Assembly: GCF_902167145.1 (NCBI RefSeq)
Contig: NC_050100.1
Span: forward strand, 144,732,439 to 144,796,438
Reading direction: 5' to 3'
DNA: 64,000 nt
From: Zea mays
Lineage: Eukaryota; Streptophyta; Magnoliopsida; Poales; Poaceae
This document shows positions 21,452 through 31,840 of this stretch, piece after piece. Below the pieces are notes generated by a model that was given only the letters and a program-made list of their open reading frames with translations, searched no databases and was not told the DNA's origin. How positions within the stretch are numbered: the first letter of the stretch is position 1; the number at the start of each line of letters is the position of its first letter. The position numbers were made by a program, and so were the translations under genes.

Positions 21452-22196
21452 TGCCCTGGCTAAAGACATCGAACGGTGGATCAGTCGTGAATCAAATCGA
21501 AATCTGAAATAGAGGAATAGAGTCATCCTCACCACAACAAAGCTATGGGTCGGCTTCAAGACAATAAGTAGGAAACCATGCAGGTGCGAGAAAAACCCAT
21601 TACTTGATTCAGACACTTGAGGAAGGTGTCAACGGACGACACAGCTCCTCAGAGGCAACCCATCAAATGGATCTTTAGCAGCTCTAGTCTAGCCAAGGGA
21701 ACGGGTATCACGTATTTCCTTGAAGGCAGCCTATAACCAAGCGGAGATGCTTCTGCCTTTTGGGGAGGCCTGTTTGTTGTACGAGAGGAGAAGGTTCGTA
21801 TCTCCTTTCCGAAAAGATGCATCTATTTTCCTATCTTTGGCCAAGGTAACCTGTATTGGACAAGCTTGCCTTTTGTGGGAGCATCATTTCGAAAACTAGT
21901 CTAATTTATTTCTTTTTATTTAGGAGATGCTTTTCCGTTACTTGACTTTCACTAGTGTGATGTCGATCTCTTACTCAAATGCTTCTACCACTTTAGGAAG
22001 GGATAGAGGAAACAAACTGGGAATAGGAATTGATAGCAGTAGCTGTAGATAGGAGATAGGAGTGCGGACCAACACAAATACTCGAATAAACTGACAAACT
22101 GGCCCTGGCAATAAGAAAGTATTTCACAAGTTCCGAAGTGCCGTTCCATTCAATTCAAGGAAGACGCATCCCTGAAAGAAGGTCGTAGGGAGAGAG

Positions 22197-22256
22197 GGTT
22201 CTCGATACCGAGCATGGAAAAGACAGAGAAGGTTCTCGATACCGGGCATGGAAAAT
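22197..22256 (+). repeat. 34-bp tandem duplication
   Basis: GGTTCTCGATACCGAGCATGG starts at 22197 and again at 22231 (with GGG for GAG). Nearly two copies are present. It lies in the organelle-like block and overlaps small unassigned open frames on the minus strand. Confidence 0.85.
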
Positions 22257-25200
22257 AAGTTCCTTTGGGCTTTTGAGTCGGAGGAGACTGGCCACCTTTC
22301 CTACGCAAATCTTCAGCGCAAATATTGCGCAAATATGACTTGAGATTGGAAATAGCAATTCCAGGCATTCATGCTTCTTTAGGCCCAGACCCTATAAACC
22401 AACTTTAGGAAATCTTATGAAATACGCTGGTCTTAGTCTTAAGCAGCCTAGCACTATCGATCAAAGCGACAACCCTCTAAATAAACTTCCATTTTCTTGA
22501 ACACGGGTAAATGCCATTCTATCTCAACTATGGCGCATTTGACCGAGGTTTTCGTCTCAAGTCCACTCCTGAAGCCCTACCGATTGAAGCAGAAAGGCTC
22601 TTCTTATTTTTTTAGGGTATCGGACTCGAAACCTTCAAAGTCGTTGCTACGTGCTCTGTGGTGCGTCTCAGAGCCCTATTCCATGTGGGGGTTGGAAGAC
22701 ATTTATTTGATCCCAGAGGGAGGAATAATTAGACCTCCCTCTGGGTTGAGGATACGTAGCAGTGGAAGATGCCGGTACATTATATGTCTACTCACTTCCT
22801 AAGCAAAAATCACGGCAAAACTTTCTTTCTTTTCGAAAACTGGATTCGAGTTTCCAGAGGTAGGACAAAAATATGGGGTTTCTTCCCTCGATCAATCATC
22901 CGGCACCTTGACTCGCCGCACTGGCACTGATCTAGACTAGAGTTCGACACTCGTGCTTGTGAGTGAGGTTTTCACTTCTCACTCGTATTGATTGATGCCA
23001 TGGACTTGCCAGAGAGGAATATAGGAAGGAGTGTCAGCGCTATTCAATACTTTTTGGTGTCGACAGAACACAAGCAAGGAGTTCCCATCAAAAAGGTGAG
23101 AACGAACTCGATCTTTGCTAGAGGTATTGGCCAACGATGCGGCTTCTGAACCAGACTAGAGAAATGCTTGACTGCCCGATATGAGATCCGCTATACTTAA
23201 GAACTATGGCACTTGTTAGGTCTGGGCCAGGTACAAGCACTTAGAGGTTTGAGCAAGCATTCATGCAGAACGTAATCTGAACGTAAGTTTTCGATTAGTG
23301 AATGATGTGAACTAGTGGAATCTCGTACTAGATAGAGACTGCCATCCATCCGGACTAGAGGGCTACCTACATTTATGTGCTCGTATCACCTTTCAAAGAC
23401 AAGGTTCAATGGGGGTCAAATCTTTCTTCCCTCGGAGCTTTGAAGCTGTTTGGTTCACCATTAGAGCAGCACCTTTCTCCACTAAAACCCATGCTTGGAA
23501 TAATAGGGTTCAGTGATCCCCGGTCCCTGGGGAGTCAGTCTCGTATCCAGTCTAGAACAGCTCGTTTAGTCAGTAGGCTTCTGCGCTAGTCGCCATCTCT
23601 AGATCCGGCTAAAGAGTTTGTTTACCCACACTGGCATCAACTTAAACTACTTCTCTCTTTTATGTGGATTGCTATCCTACAACGAGCTGTGCTTACTCCC
23701 CCTAAGTGGCATACTTGCGCCTGTGCTTGAAATCAAAAATATATTGCCTTTCCACAACGGATCACATTCCTCTAGCCATGACTGAGATCTATCTTCTACC
23801 AAGACACGGATACGAGTATAGTGCCAAAGAGTAATTCCGCGAAGAGGTCAACCTTTGCTTCTGAAAGCCACTGTTTTATGTTTATGTTCCTGAGGTCCCT
23901 CCTCTCCAAGGGTTCAACAGAAGGAGTTTAGGCCGGTGTCCGCCCTCAAGAGTGCCAATCCCGAGATCTTAGAGTTGTAGACCGAGTCGAGGGCTGCTTC
24001 TCAATCAAGCGATCGGCAACAGCCATGAGAGAAGAGTGCACTATTCATTCTAAGTGTGGGATCAGCTTCTAAGCTTTTAAAGCTACCCATCTGCCCAAAT
24101 CTTATTAATCTCAAGCGGACCTGGTGGTTGGAAATACTATTAGAGGCATAACCTACGTACGTGTATCATTAGGTGCCGGGTAGGTAAGTTCTTTCAGCAG
24201 CAATATGGGGCTTCTTCTTTGTTGGAAAAGCTTTGATAGAAACAGCAGGCTTCTACCAATGGAAAATAGGTCGAGACCACGAACACTAGACACTAGGAGA
24301 TTGCTTTTGCCGTCGGCATATGCGGAAGTATTCATTATTTGAAATATTCGATCCACAAGCAAGCTCTAGTCAAGTGTATTCGAAGATACAAAGCATAGCT
24401 AGGAACAATGCAAGATTACACAGACTGTACCCATGATAGTAGTGGTGGATAATGGAAATTGAATTTCCACTTTTTCACATAAATCACTACAAGGCCTGAA
24501 GAGGAAGTAAAAGTCCCCAATGGGTGAGATGATGTGTGGCTCAGCCTCTACTCAGATTGAACGTTCTAAAAACAGCAGTTCTTGAGGGGATCTTGTACCA
24601 ATGGTGAAGATTGAGGCAATGGAACGCCTAAACCAAAGAAAGAAAATAAAGCAATTAAGGCATTTGATACTAATGGATATAGCCCTAGCCTTCAGAAAAG
24701 GAAATCCAATAGTGTGTCCGTGTCCAATTCGAAGTAAGACCCCATTCCCATTCTAGTTACTTCATAATGTGCCGTACCTGATTATGGCCACGATTCCAAT
24801 TTTACATAAAACCAAACCAAGGTCTGGCGAATCCTCTTCCCAACTGGCCTAGAATGAGATCCAGAAAAGGACCTGGCAAGATATATGTCTGTCTTGTTGT
24901 GATGCGAGGAATAGGTGAATCTGTCGTGATAGAAAACAACCCTTTGTTGCTATGCTAATGGATCTGCTCAGGGAACTGGCCAGGGTTCAGTTGAAGACAG
25001 GAATGGAAATGTTTCCCAACTAGAGCTACGACACTTTTCCAATAAACGGAAGCTCAAGCCAAGCCTAAAGCGAAGCATCTGCCTCCTCTTTACTAGCGAG
25101 TCTAGTTTCCTACAGGGGAAGGGCGTAGACTGGTTTCGAGTCCTATAGGAGGATCAAAGTATTAGAGCTCAAGTAGTTCTCTTACGACCTAGTCAATACG

Positions 25201-27895
25201 CATTGGAATCATGGCATCCCCTCCACCATAGTAAAGTAAGAAGTAATGGGTCTACGCCCAGCTTCCTTGTTTTGGAAATGAAGGATCCAGGCAGAAGTGG
25301 ACTCTCTTTCCATTCTATTCAAAGAGTTGGCCTGGTATCCAAGCAAATAGACTTGTCTTTATCTTTCTCTTTTTCCCTAGTCCCTAGTAATAGGAGATCC
25401 TTCCTGTTCTGGATATGTCCTCTATTCCATCCGGTTTGGACACAGATTGTCAACGGTGAGGTGACATGACCTTGATCAATAGATCCCTTACTCTGGTCCC
25501 TAGTTCCTTACCTATTTGATAGGGAAGTGTTTCGATATCACCTACCATGAACTCAGATGGTGTTTGCTGACGAAAGAAAAAGGCTGGTTTTGGCCCATAG
25601 TGAGCAGCACTAGCACTCAAAAGGGATCCTTCCGCCTGCCGAGAATAAGTACCGGCACCCTTATAGGAATCAAATCTCTTGGAATGAGATCAAGGGCCAA
25701 AGGAAGTCAACTGCGAATCGGTTCGGTAGTGAAGAAAATATCTCTTGTATGCTCTTCATCTTCAGCAACGCGTGATGCGATAGTGCCAGAGAATATCTTC
25801 TCTTATCTTGTTGGTAGGAAAGCAGTGGTGAATGAAAAGCGGTTCTGTTCCCTTCCGGGTGAATGGATGTGAAATGGAAATAGACTAACACTCACACAAA
25901 AGAGACAAGGAACCAGAAATGCTTACTACTGACCAGCTCCTATTCCTATGCCAAAAAGGGATTCGAGTTTCAGGGGTAGAGGGAAGCTTTAGGAAAGGAT
26001 AGATGCACACACAATCTGATAAGCCTGCCGACTAATCTCCCTAACAACCGGCGCTGGATACCTGAGACCCAGCTGGCACTTCTCTTGATCCAAGCGTTGG
26101 TCTAGTTTCCATCGGAAAGTTATATGTTCTTGTTAGGCGGTAGCAAGCAGTATCTAATTTCTGTCGGTTCAGTTCAGAGAAATAGGTCTAAATAAACCGG
26201 GCTTGTCCCGTAGATTGTACTATCCCCCTTGCCCAACAGGAACTGGAGCTCTTGCCTTCTATTTCAATTATTTGCTTGATGGAAAGCAATAGGCAATCGG
26301 CTAGATTGCACATCCAACTTGTTCACTGATTTATGCTGCAGGCACTTCAGAAACCTGAGCTGGGTTAGGTAGCGGTTCCACTTCTCAAGTTTGGAGCCTC
26401 TAAAGAATTCTCCGCCTCAGGATCTGGGTCATAGAATTGGAGCCATTAGACCTTCCTCTTTTCTTTCGAAAGGACCTTTTCTCTAGGACCGAACAAGAAG
26501 ATCCATACTGTCTACTTTTGAACTATGTAGCTATTGAGAAATCTAGTGCGGAGCCAATATCGTGTTCATGGTGGCCGACGCTTTAGAAAGAGATCATGTC
26601 CTTCTCTTTAGTTTTAAGCAATGTGGTCTTCCCTGGTTGAGTGAGTGAGCCCAGTACCTACAGCCTGATCTAAGCAGTATTCCGAGGGGATAGAAACAGA
26701 AAGCAAGAAGAAATCTTGTGTTGAAAAAGAACCTTGCAAGGAAGGAATGAAGCTATGGATATATTTTAGTAAAAAGAGGAAATTGAAGCCCAATCACAGT
26801 GGTGAGCAGAGCCCTCGTCCCCGTTATCGATATTTATTTTCCTTCGCAATCCATTCCTTAGAACCACTTAATCAGATGTTGAAACAGGCAGCTAAAGAGA
26901 GTCCCATGGGCATGCATGGGGGGAGAGTCATTCCAAGCGGTAGGTGGGTCGTTTCCTGCGTCTTATCACAGCAAGGACACTTTTTATAGGTCCATCAAAT
27001 AGAAATCCTTCTCTTCTGGGAAACCTAAATTCTAAACCAAAGTGGTGAACTGGTTGGCACTCTACACTCTTCTACTTCAGTTTCTACCCCTGTCCTGTGG
27101 TATAGGAAAATGCACTTTACTAGTTATGCGGCCTGCCCTAGATTACCAAGTTCCTCTTGGAGGAGGAGGTACCAGTGCCAGTTTCTAGAATCGTATAAGG
27201 ATCTGCTTCTCTCCTGCTTCTGCTGCTCGCTCTCGCTATAGTAGATAACCTCCCCTCCAGTCGATAAACAAGAGAAGTATGTGGCAGCTCGGTGTTTGTG
27301 ATTGAACTAATATTTATGTTATTCCTCGCATCGCAATAGGACGGATCTTTAGATTGTACAGTAGGAACGGAAGGCCTCGCACACTCTTTCCTTGGTTCTT
27401 GGGTCAGTGTAGTGCATTCTAGTCAGCTTGGTTCATAGTCTGAAAGGTGAGTCTAAAAGAAGGGGGTTATGTGATCGTGTATGTAGAATAGGCGGAACTG
27501 CAATTAGTCCATTCAATTGGAATATTTATCTAGAACTTCTCTCTTTTCCTCGGTGAAACAAGAATCTCTTTTGCTCAAACCTGCCGAGCGCTTGAGCTTT
27601 CTTTTGTGCCATGTCTTCCTTAAGGAGAAAGAAAACAGCAATGTCAGGACCACCAATTCCACAGCTCGAGGCGGAAGGGCTAAGTTGGCACACCAGCACC
27701 AGTTTCAAAGCATGGGAAGGCTTTTCCTACAGACAGGGATTGGTTGGTGGCTTCTAAGAAGATGGTTGTTTTCTCTGCTCTGTTTGCATGCTTGGGTGTT
27801 CAGAGTGTGAAAACTAGTTCTCATTGGACCCCAAAGTTGCCGAGGATTCATCTGAGCACTGCCCCCTTCTTCATCTACAATGGCATGCAACACTT

Positions 27896-28034
27896 TCCTG
27901 GACTTGAACCAGAGACCTCGCCCCTACGATCCAACCAATTAGGAGAGAATCAATAGACTCCTTTTCGGGAGCATTCATCCTTCCCGAACGCAGCATACAA
28001 CTCCCCATTGTACTGCGCTCTTCAAGTGTGCTTC
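27896..28034 (-). pseudogene. trnI-GAU: Remnant of chloroplast trnI-GAU: intron 3' end and part of exon 2
   Basis: Read on the minus strand: GAGCGCAGTACAATGGGGAG, TTGTATGCTGCGTTCGGGAA, GCTCCCGAAAAGGAG and TCTATTGATTCTCTCC (intron 3' end). Then come GGGCGAGGTCTCTGG and TTCAAGTCCAGGA (exon 2: variable region and T arm). This matches the remembered grass chloroplast trnI-GAU. About 18 bases around the intron-exon junction are missing and the last ~8 bases of the acceptor stem are gone, so it cannot be a working tRNA. It supports an organelle origin of the surrounding DNA. The Gypsy element inserted 20 bases away. Confidence 0.75.
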
Positions 28035-28053
28035 TTTTTTATACAGAGACTGA

Positions 28054-28058
28054 CAATA
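28054..28058. repeat. Target-site duplication CAATA, left
   Basis: It is identical to 42174-42178 on the other side of the Gypsy element. Confidence 0.95.
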
Positions 28059-30423
28059 TGTGATACCCGGTTTGCAAAGAAGAGAAGTTGGGGGTTGTTC
28101 TTTTTGTTTTTTTCCTCATCCGGTTGTTGTTTTGGGGATTTGGAATTTGTGGAAAACATTCACAACTAGGGCAGTAGAATTTATTTGGTTTGGCGCTTGC
28201 GATGGGGTCGGGAGCTGTCGCGTGGGCTAGTTGGGCCGCGATTGGTGATTCGGCCCATTATTCCTCCCAAACCCTAGCCGCCCTCCCTCCTAACCCCCTC
28301 CCCCTTGGTGCAGCCCCCCCCCCCACTTCCCCCACACCTTGGCCACCGCCCCCCCTCCCATCTCCTCCTCTCTCAATCCTTGCAGCCACACCACCATACC
28401 CTAGCCCCCCCCCCAATCTCCTCCTCCCAAGGCGCCAATCCTTGCCGCTCGGATCATCGTCACGTGGTGCGAATCTTCAATCGTTTTGGTGGAGGGTGGA
28501 AGTGAGGAAGGAAAGGGGGAGAATCCAAGGTGATTTTTGTGTTCATCCCTTGTTCATTTGCGCTGCAATTCAATTGATTAGTGGTTGCGTTTGCGATTGG
28601 GTAGAGGGGGCTGTCCAGAATTTTAGGTGGTGGATGAACAGCAGTAGTTCTAGCAGTTTCTGGTTTTTTTCGTGAGAAATTAATGGAAATCAGTTTGGGG
28701 ATCATGTAGAACTTTGTCTTACCTTTCCAACGAGTATTTATGCGCTCAATTTGGAGTTATAAATTGAAAGTTATCACCGTTTGAATCCGGGTATGTGGCT
28801 GTCCAAAAAAACAGATTTTCAGGGGGATGAACAGCAGCAGTATTAGCAGTTTCTGGGGATTTTTCGGGAGTAATTAGTGTTAATCAGTATAAGAATCATG
28901 AAGGGCTCTTTCTTATATTTCCAACAAGTACTTATGCGCTTGATTTGGAATTATATTTTAAAAGTTATCGCTGTTTGAATCCGAGTATGTCGCTGCCCAA
29001 AACAGAAAAAACAGATTGCAGGGTTTATTTTGTGGACCGTTTAGGGGTAATTAGATGTTAGAATTTAATCATAAATTGTATACAAAACTTGTGGGGAATT
29101 TTATGTAGTTGTCTCTGGAGTTTTTGTTTGATACCACTGCTGTCTTAATTTTAAAGTTATGGAATTGTTAAGCAGTGCCGCTGCAGTTTGGTTGGTGTGG
29201 GGAGAATTGTTACCCGCGGTGGGGTTTGAGATTGCGCGTAGGTGCAGCGTTGTTTTGAGGCTTTTTATGTGAATTTGGTGCACTAAGTTGGGTGTCAAAA
29301 ACAGGTGGTGGACTTCCGGATCGTTCTTAGGGATTTGCCCAAACTTCCGGTGAAGGGAAGTAAAACTGTGATGGTTATTCCGTCTGCCAGATGAGGAGTC
29401 TTATACTTGATTATGTTGTGCTATGGTGTTCATATTCATATTTTTTTTGAGTACCATCATTTGAAAATGTTCATGTTTCATGGATTTCATATATTGAGTT
29501 TGAGGTTTGATTATGTTACTCAAGTGGTTATTATGTGGAATGGGTGGAAGTATATGTCTAGCACATTTTTATTTGGGAAGAACTCATGATGTTGTCATGC
29601 ATAATGCACTCATCATCCATTGCATTGAAGTTTCGTCGCGATCTTATGGTCCGACCGTACCGGTACATTGAGCATCATATGTTGCCCGAGAAGGGGTATG
29701 GTGCAGCTTCATATCCTTAGAGATATGGAGGCAGAAGTCATTATTGCATCTGTAGCCATGTGCATTCATGGGAGAGGTGTGGAATCTATTATGTGGATGT
29801 GGATAATTTGGACTTGTGCATGGTGATTCTTCTTGGCGTGAAGTATTTAGTTGCTTGTTTACTTTCTGCAATTTACTGTTCAAAAAAAAGAAAAGAAGTT
29901 CTGAACCACGTGGTTGTGTAAGCACAGTTGATTTACAATGTCCTATTTGTTGTTGTTATGTTTACTTGCTAATATGTGTTATCTCACATCTTGCATTGTT
30001 TGATGCAGGCACCTAATTTCTGCTTTGGGAATAGAGGGATGTAGCAGCACGGCCACTACACCTTTAATAAAGGAACCACCATTTAATAATGTTGTTAATC
30101 AGAGTTGGTCAAGTCTAGTGAATTGCTTTGTTCTTGGTTGAGCGTTTATTTTGGGGTGGGCTGAGTTCCTTATCCCATTTGTTTTGCTTCAGTTGGGGCA
30201 TAAATGAGTTTTACCACTTTGCATTTAGTTTCTACTATGTGAATTATATGTCTTTATATCCTGTATGAACTTCATGTTTTTCCCTCCTTGTTATGCTAGT
30301 TTCAAAGGAGGTGCTGCCGGATTTTGCTATATTTTCTTTCTTTATTACACCTCTTGTGTTGAGCAAGTTAGGTGGGTGGGGTTTTTGGTAATATCCATTG
30401 TGTGTGACCAGTGGGGTGTTACA
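28059..30423 (+). mobile_element. Chromovirus-type Gypsy element, 5' LTR (2365 bp)
   Basis: It starts TGTGATACCCGGTTTGC and ends ...GTGGGGTGTTACA. It matches 39824-42173 closely, with scattered substitutions and a few short indels (for example a longer T run here near 28103). A C-rich tract lies near 28300-28420 and a 193-bp duplication at 28632-29018. Open frames in the C-rich part (28190-28675) show no domain and are not called. Confidence 0.95.
28632..29018 (+). repeat. 193-bp tandem duplication within Gypsy LTR
   Basis: GGATGAACAGCAG...AGCAGTTTCTGG...TTTCCAAC.AGTA.TTATGCGCT begins at 28632 and again at 28825. Both units contain AAAGTTATC.C.GTTTGAATCC. The 3' LTR has the same pair with the same period (40388 and 40581), so the duplication predates this insertion. 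Confidence 0.85.
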
Positions 30424-30425
30424 GT

Positions 30426-30437
30426 TGGTATCAGAGC
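30426..30437 (+). other. Primer binding site (tRNA-iMet) of Gypsy element
   Basis: TGGTATCAGAGC, two bases after the LTR end, is a perfect plant initiator-Met primer site. Confidence 0.95.
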
Positions 30438-30615
30438 GATAGGCTGTAGGTCCTAGCAAGTGGAGTAATAATAAATTGACACACTGCACATGTAGGATGG
30501 GATTTCTGGGTTGCTATTGATATGTTATGTTATTGTATGTGCTAGTTTGGCATTATCTAAAGAGATGTTACGCCAATCTTATTTACTTATTATTCTCATC
30601 CCTGTGGCTGTAGCT

Positions 30616-31840
30616 ATGCCGCCTCGTAGGGCTCGGGTTAGTCCGCAAGCTCCTAGTGGGGACTCGATGAGTCCGGCAGCAATGTTAGCCGCGATGCAGG
30701 CCATGCAGCAGGAGTTGGCTCTTCTGAGGCAAGCCATTCCTGCCGCCCCTGCGGGTGCTGCTTAGGGTGCGGGAGGTGGAGAAGTGTCCGGGGGCACTGT
30801 CCCTGCGGGTGCTGTTCCAGGTGGCGGGGCCGAGGTGCCTCTTTCAGTCAGTGGTCTTTCTCTGATGCAGTAGATGGGCATGAAGTTGGATTCTTTTGAT
30901 GGCAGTGGTACTCCGATCGAGGCGGCAGATTGGTTGACTTATGTGGAGGATAAGATGAATGTCTTCGAGATTGCATATGGAGATCGGGTTCGCTTTGGCA
31001 CTCAGCTGCTGAAGGGAGAGGCTCAAATTTGGTGGAGAGGCGTGCAGGCAGCGCACTCCTCCTCACCAGGAGTCCTATCTTGGGATTTTTTCATCAGGCA
31101 GTTTGAAAGGAGATTCTACCCGGTCACCTTTCTAGAGAAAATGAAGATTGACTTGCAGTCCTACAAGCAGGAGAAGAAGTCTGTCACAGAGTATGAGGTG
31201 GGCTTCAACAAGATGGTCCGCTTTGTCCCTCATGTGGCTTATAATGAGATGGAGAAGGCGAGCCAGTTCCGTCAGGGTCTGAAGCCTTCTATCAGGCATG
31301 CACTGGGGGCCTTTCCGTTGGTGGACTTCCATACCACGGTGGAGCAGGCACTGGGTGTGGAGATGCAACACCAGTATACCATGGAGTCGCAGAAGTCTTT
31401 GGGTGTTGATCAGCCTCGTAGCCAGGACGCGAGGAGGGGCAACACTGGGGGTCCAGCCCACAAGAGGGGCAAGTCTCAACATCAGCGCCACCATCCTTAC
31501 CGTGGCAAATCTTCTGACTCGGGTACTTCGGGAGGAAGTACTCAGAGGTTTCGGGTTGTTCCTAAGCCCGGGCTGGGGCTGGTGTGTTTCCGTTGTGGTG
31601 ATGCACATCGCCGTGCAGAGTGCCAGTGGAGTGGCATGTGTTCTATCTGCAGTCAGGACCATAAGGATGTGGTGTGTAGGAGGAATCCTAATGGGAAGCT
31701 CAGATGGGAGCCGGTGACTTCCTCCTCATCTCAGGGCACCATCAACATGATGTCAAGTGCTGAGCAGCAGTTTTCAGTTCCTCTTCCTCCGCAGCAACTC
31801 TTTGTGCCTGGGACTTCTCATTTCGTGTCGATGCAAGGGT
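30616..31840 (+). pseudogene. gag: Gypsy gag (capsid and zinc knuckles)
   Basis: ATG 30616 opens MPPRRARVSPQAPSGD. In-frame TAG stops follow at 30763 and 30871. The long open part from 30874 holds the capsid domain (DSFDGSGTPIEAADWL, then FFIRQFERRFYPVTFLEKMK, then EYEVGFNKMVRFVPHVAYNE). It is followed by a basic linker and a double Cys knuckle (CFRCGDAHRRAEC, CSICSQDHKDVVC). One extra T in the run 31840-31843 shifts the frame out of register with protease. Both stops are TAG, where CAG (Gln) is likely ancestral. Gag would package element RNA in cytoplasmic particles; this copy can make at most a truncated product. Confidence 0.9.

Larger units (their letters stand above)
17767..28058. other. 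Organelle-like DNA (putative NUMT), left block, ~10.3 kb
   Basis: No LTRs, no TE proteins and no host gene are visible. Composition is an even ~42-44% GC with many short CTTC/GAAG, TAGGAA and TTCTAG words, the texture of grass mitochondrial spacer DNA. It has dispersed short exact repeats (19743/21419) and small ORFs of 60-120 codons with no recognised domain. It ends in a chloroplast trnI-GAU remnant (27896-28034), a common kind of passenger in plant mitochondrial genomes. The same texture resumes at 42174 after the Gypsy element and there includes a phage-type RNA polymerase. Mitochondrial origin is an inference from these features; no standard mitochondrial gene was recognised. Confidence 0.55.

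Noticed and set aside
18075..26989. Small open frames (60-119 codons) in the organelle-like block as mitochondrial genes
   Set aside because: None shows motifs of cox, nad, atp, rps/rpl, cob or ccm proteins. Their lengths fit chance in this composition.
28190..28675. 161-codon open frame in the chromovirus LTR, repeated near 39950-40464
   Set aside because: It is Pro-rich because of the C-rich tract, is altered by indels between the two LTRs, and shows no domain.
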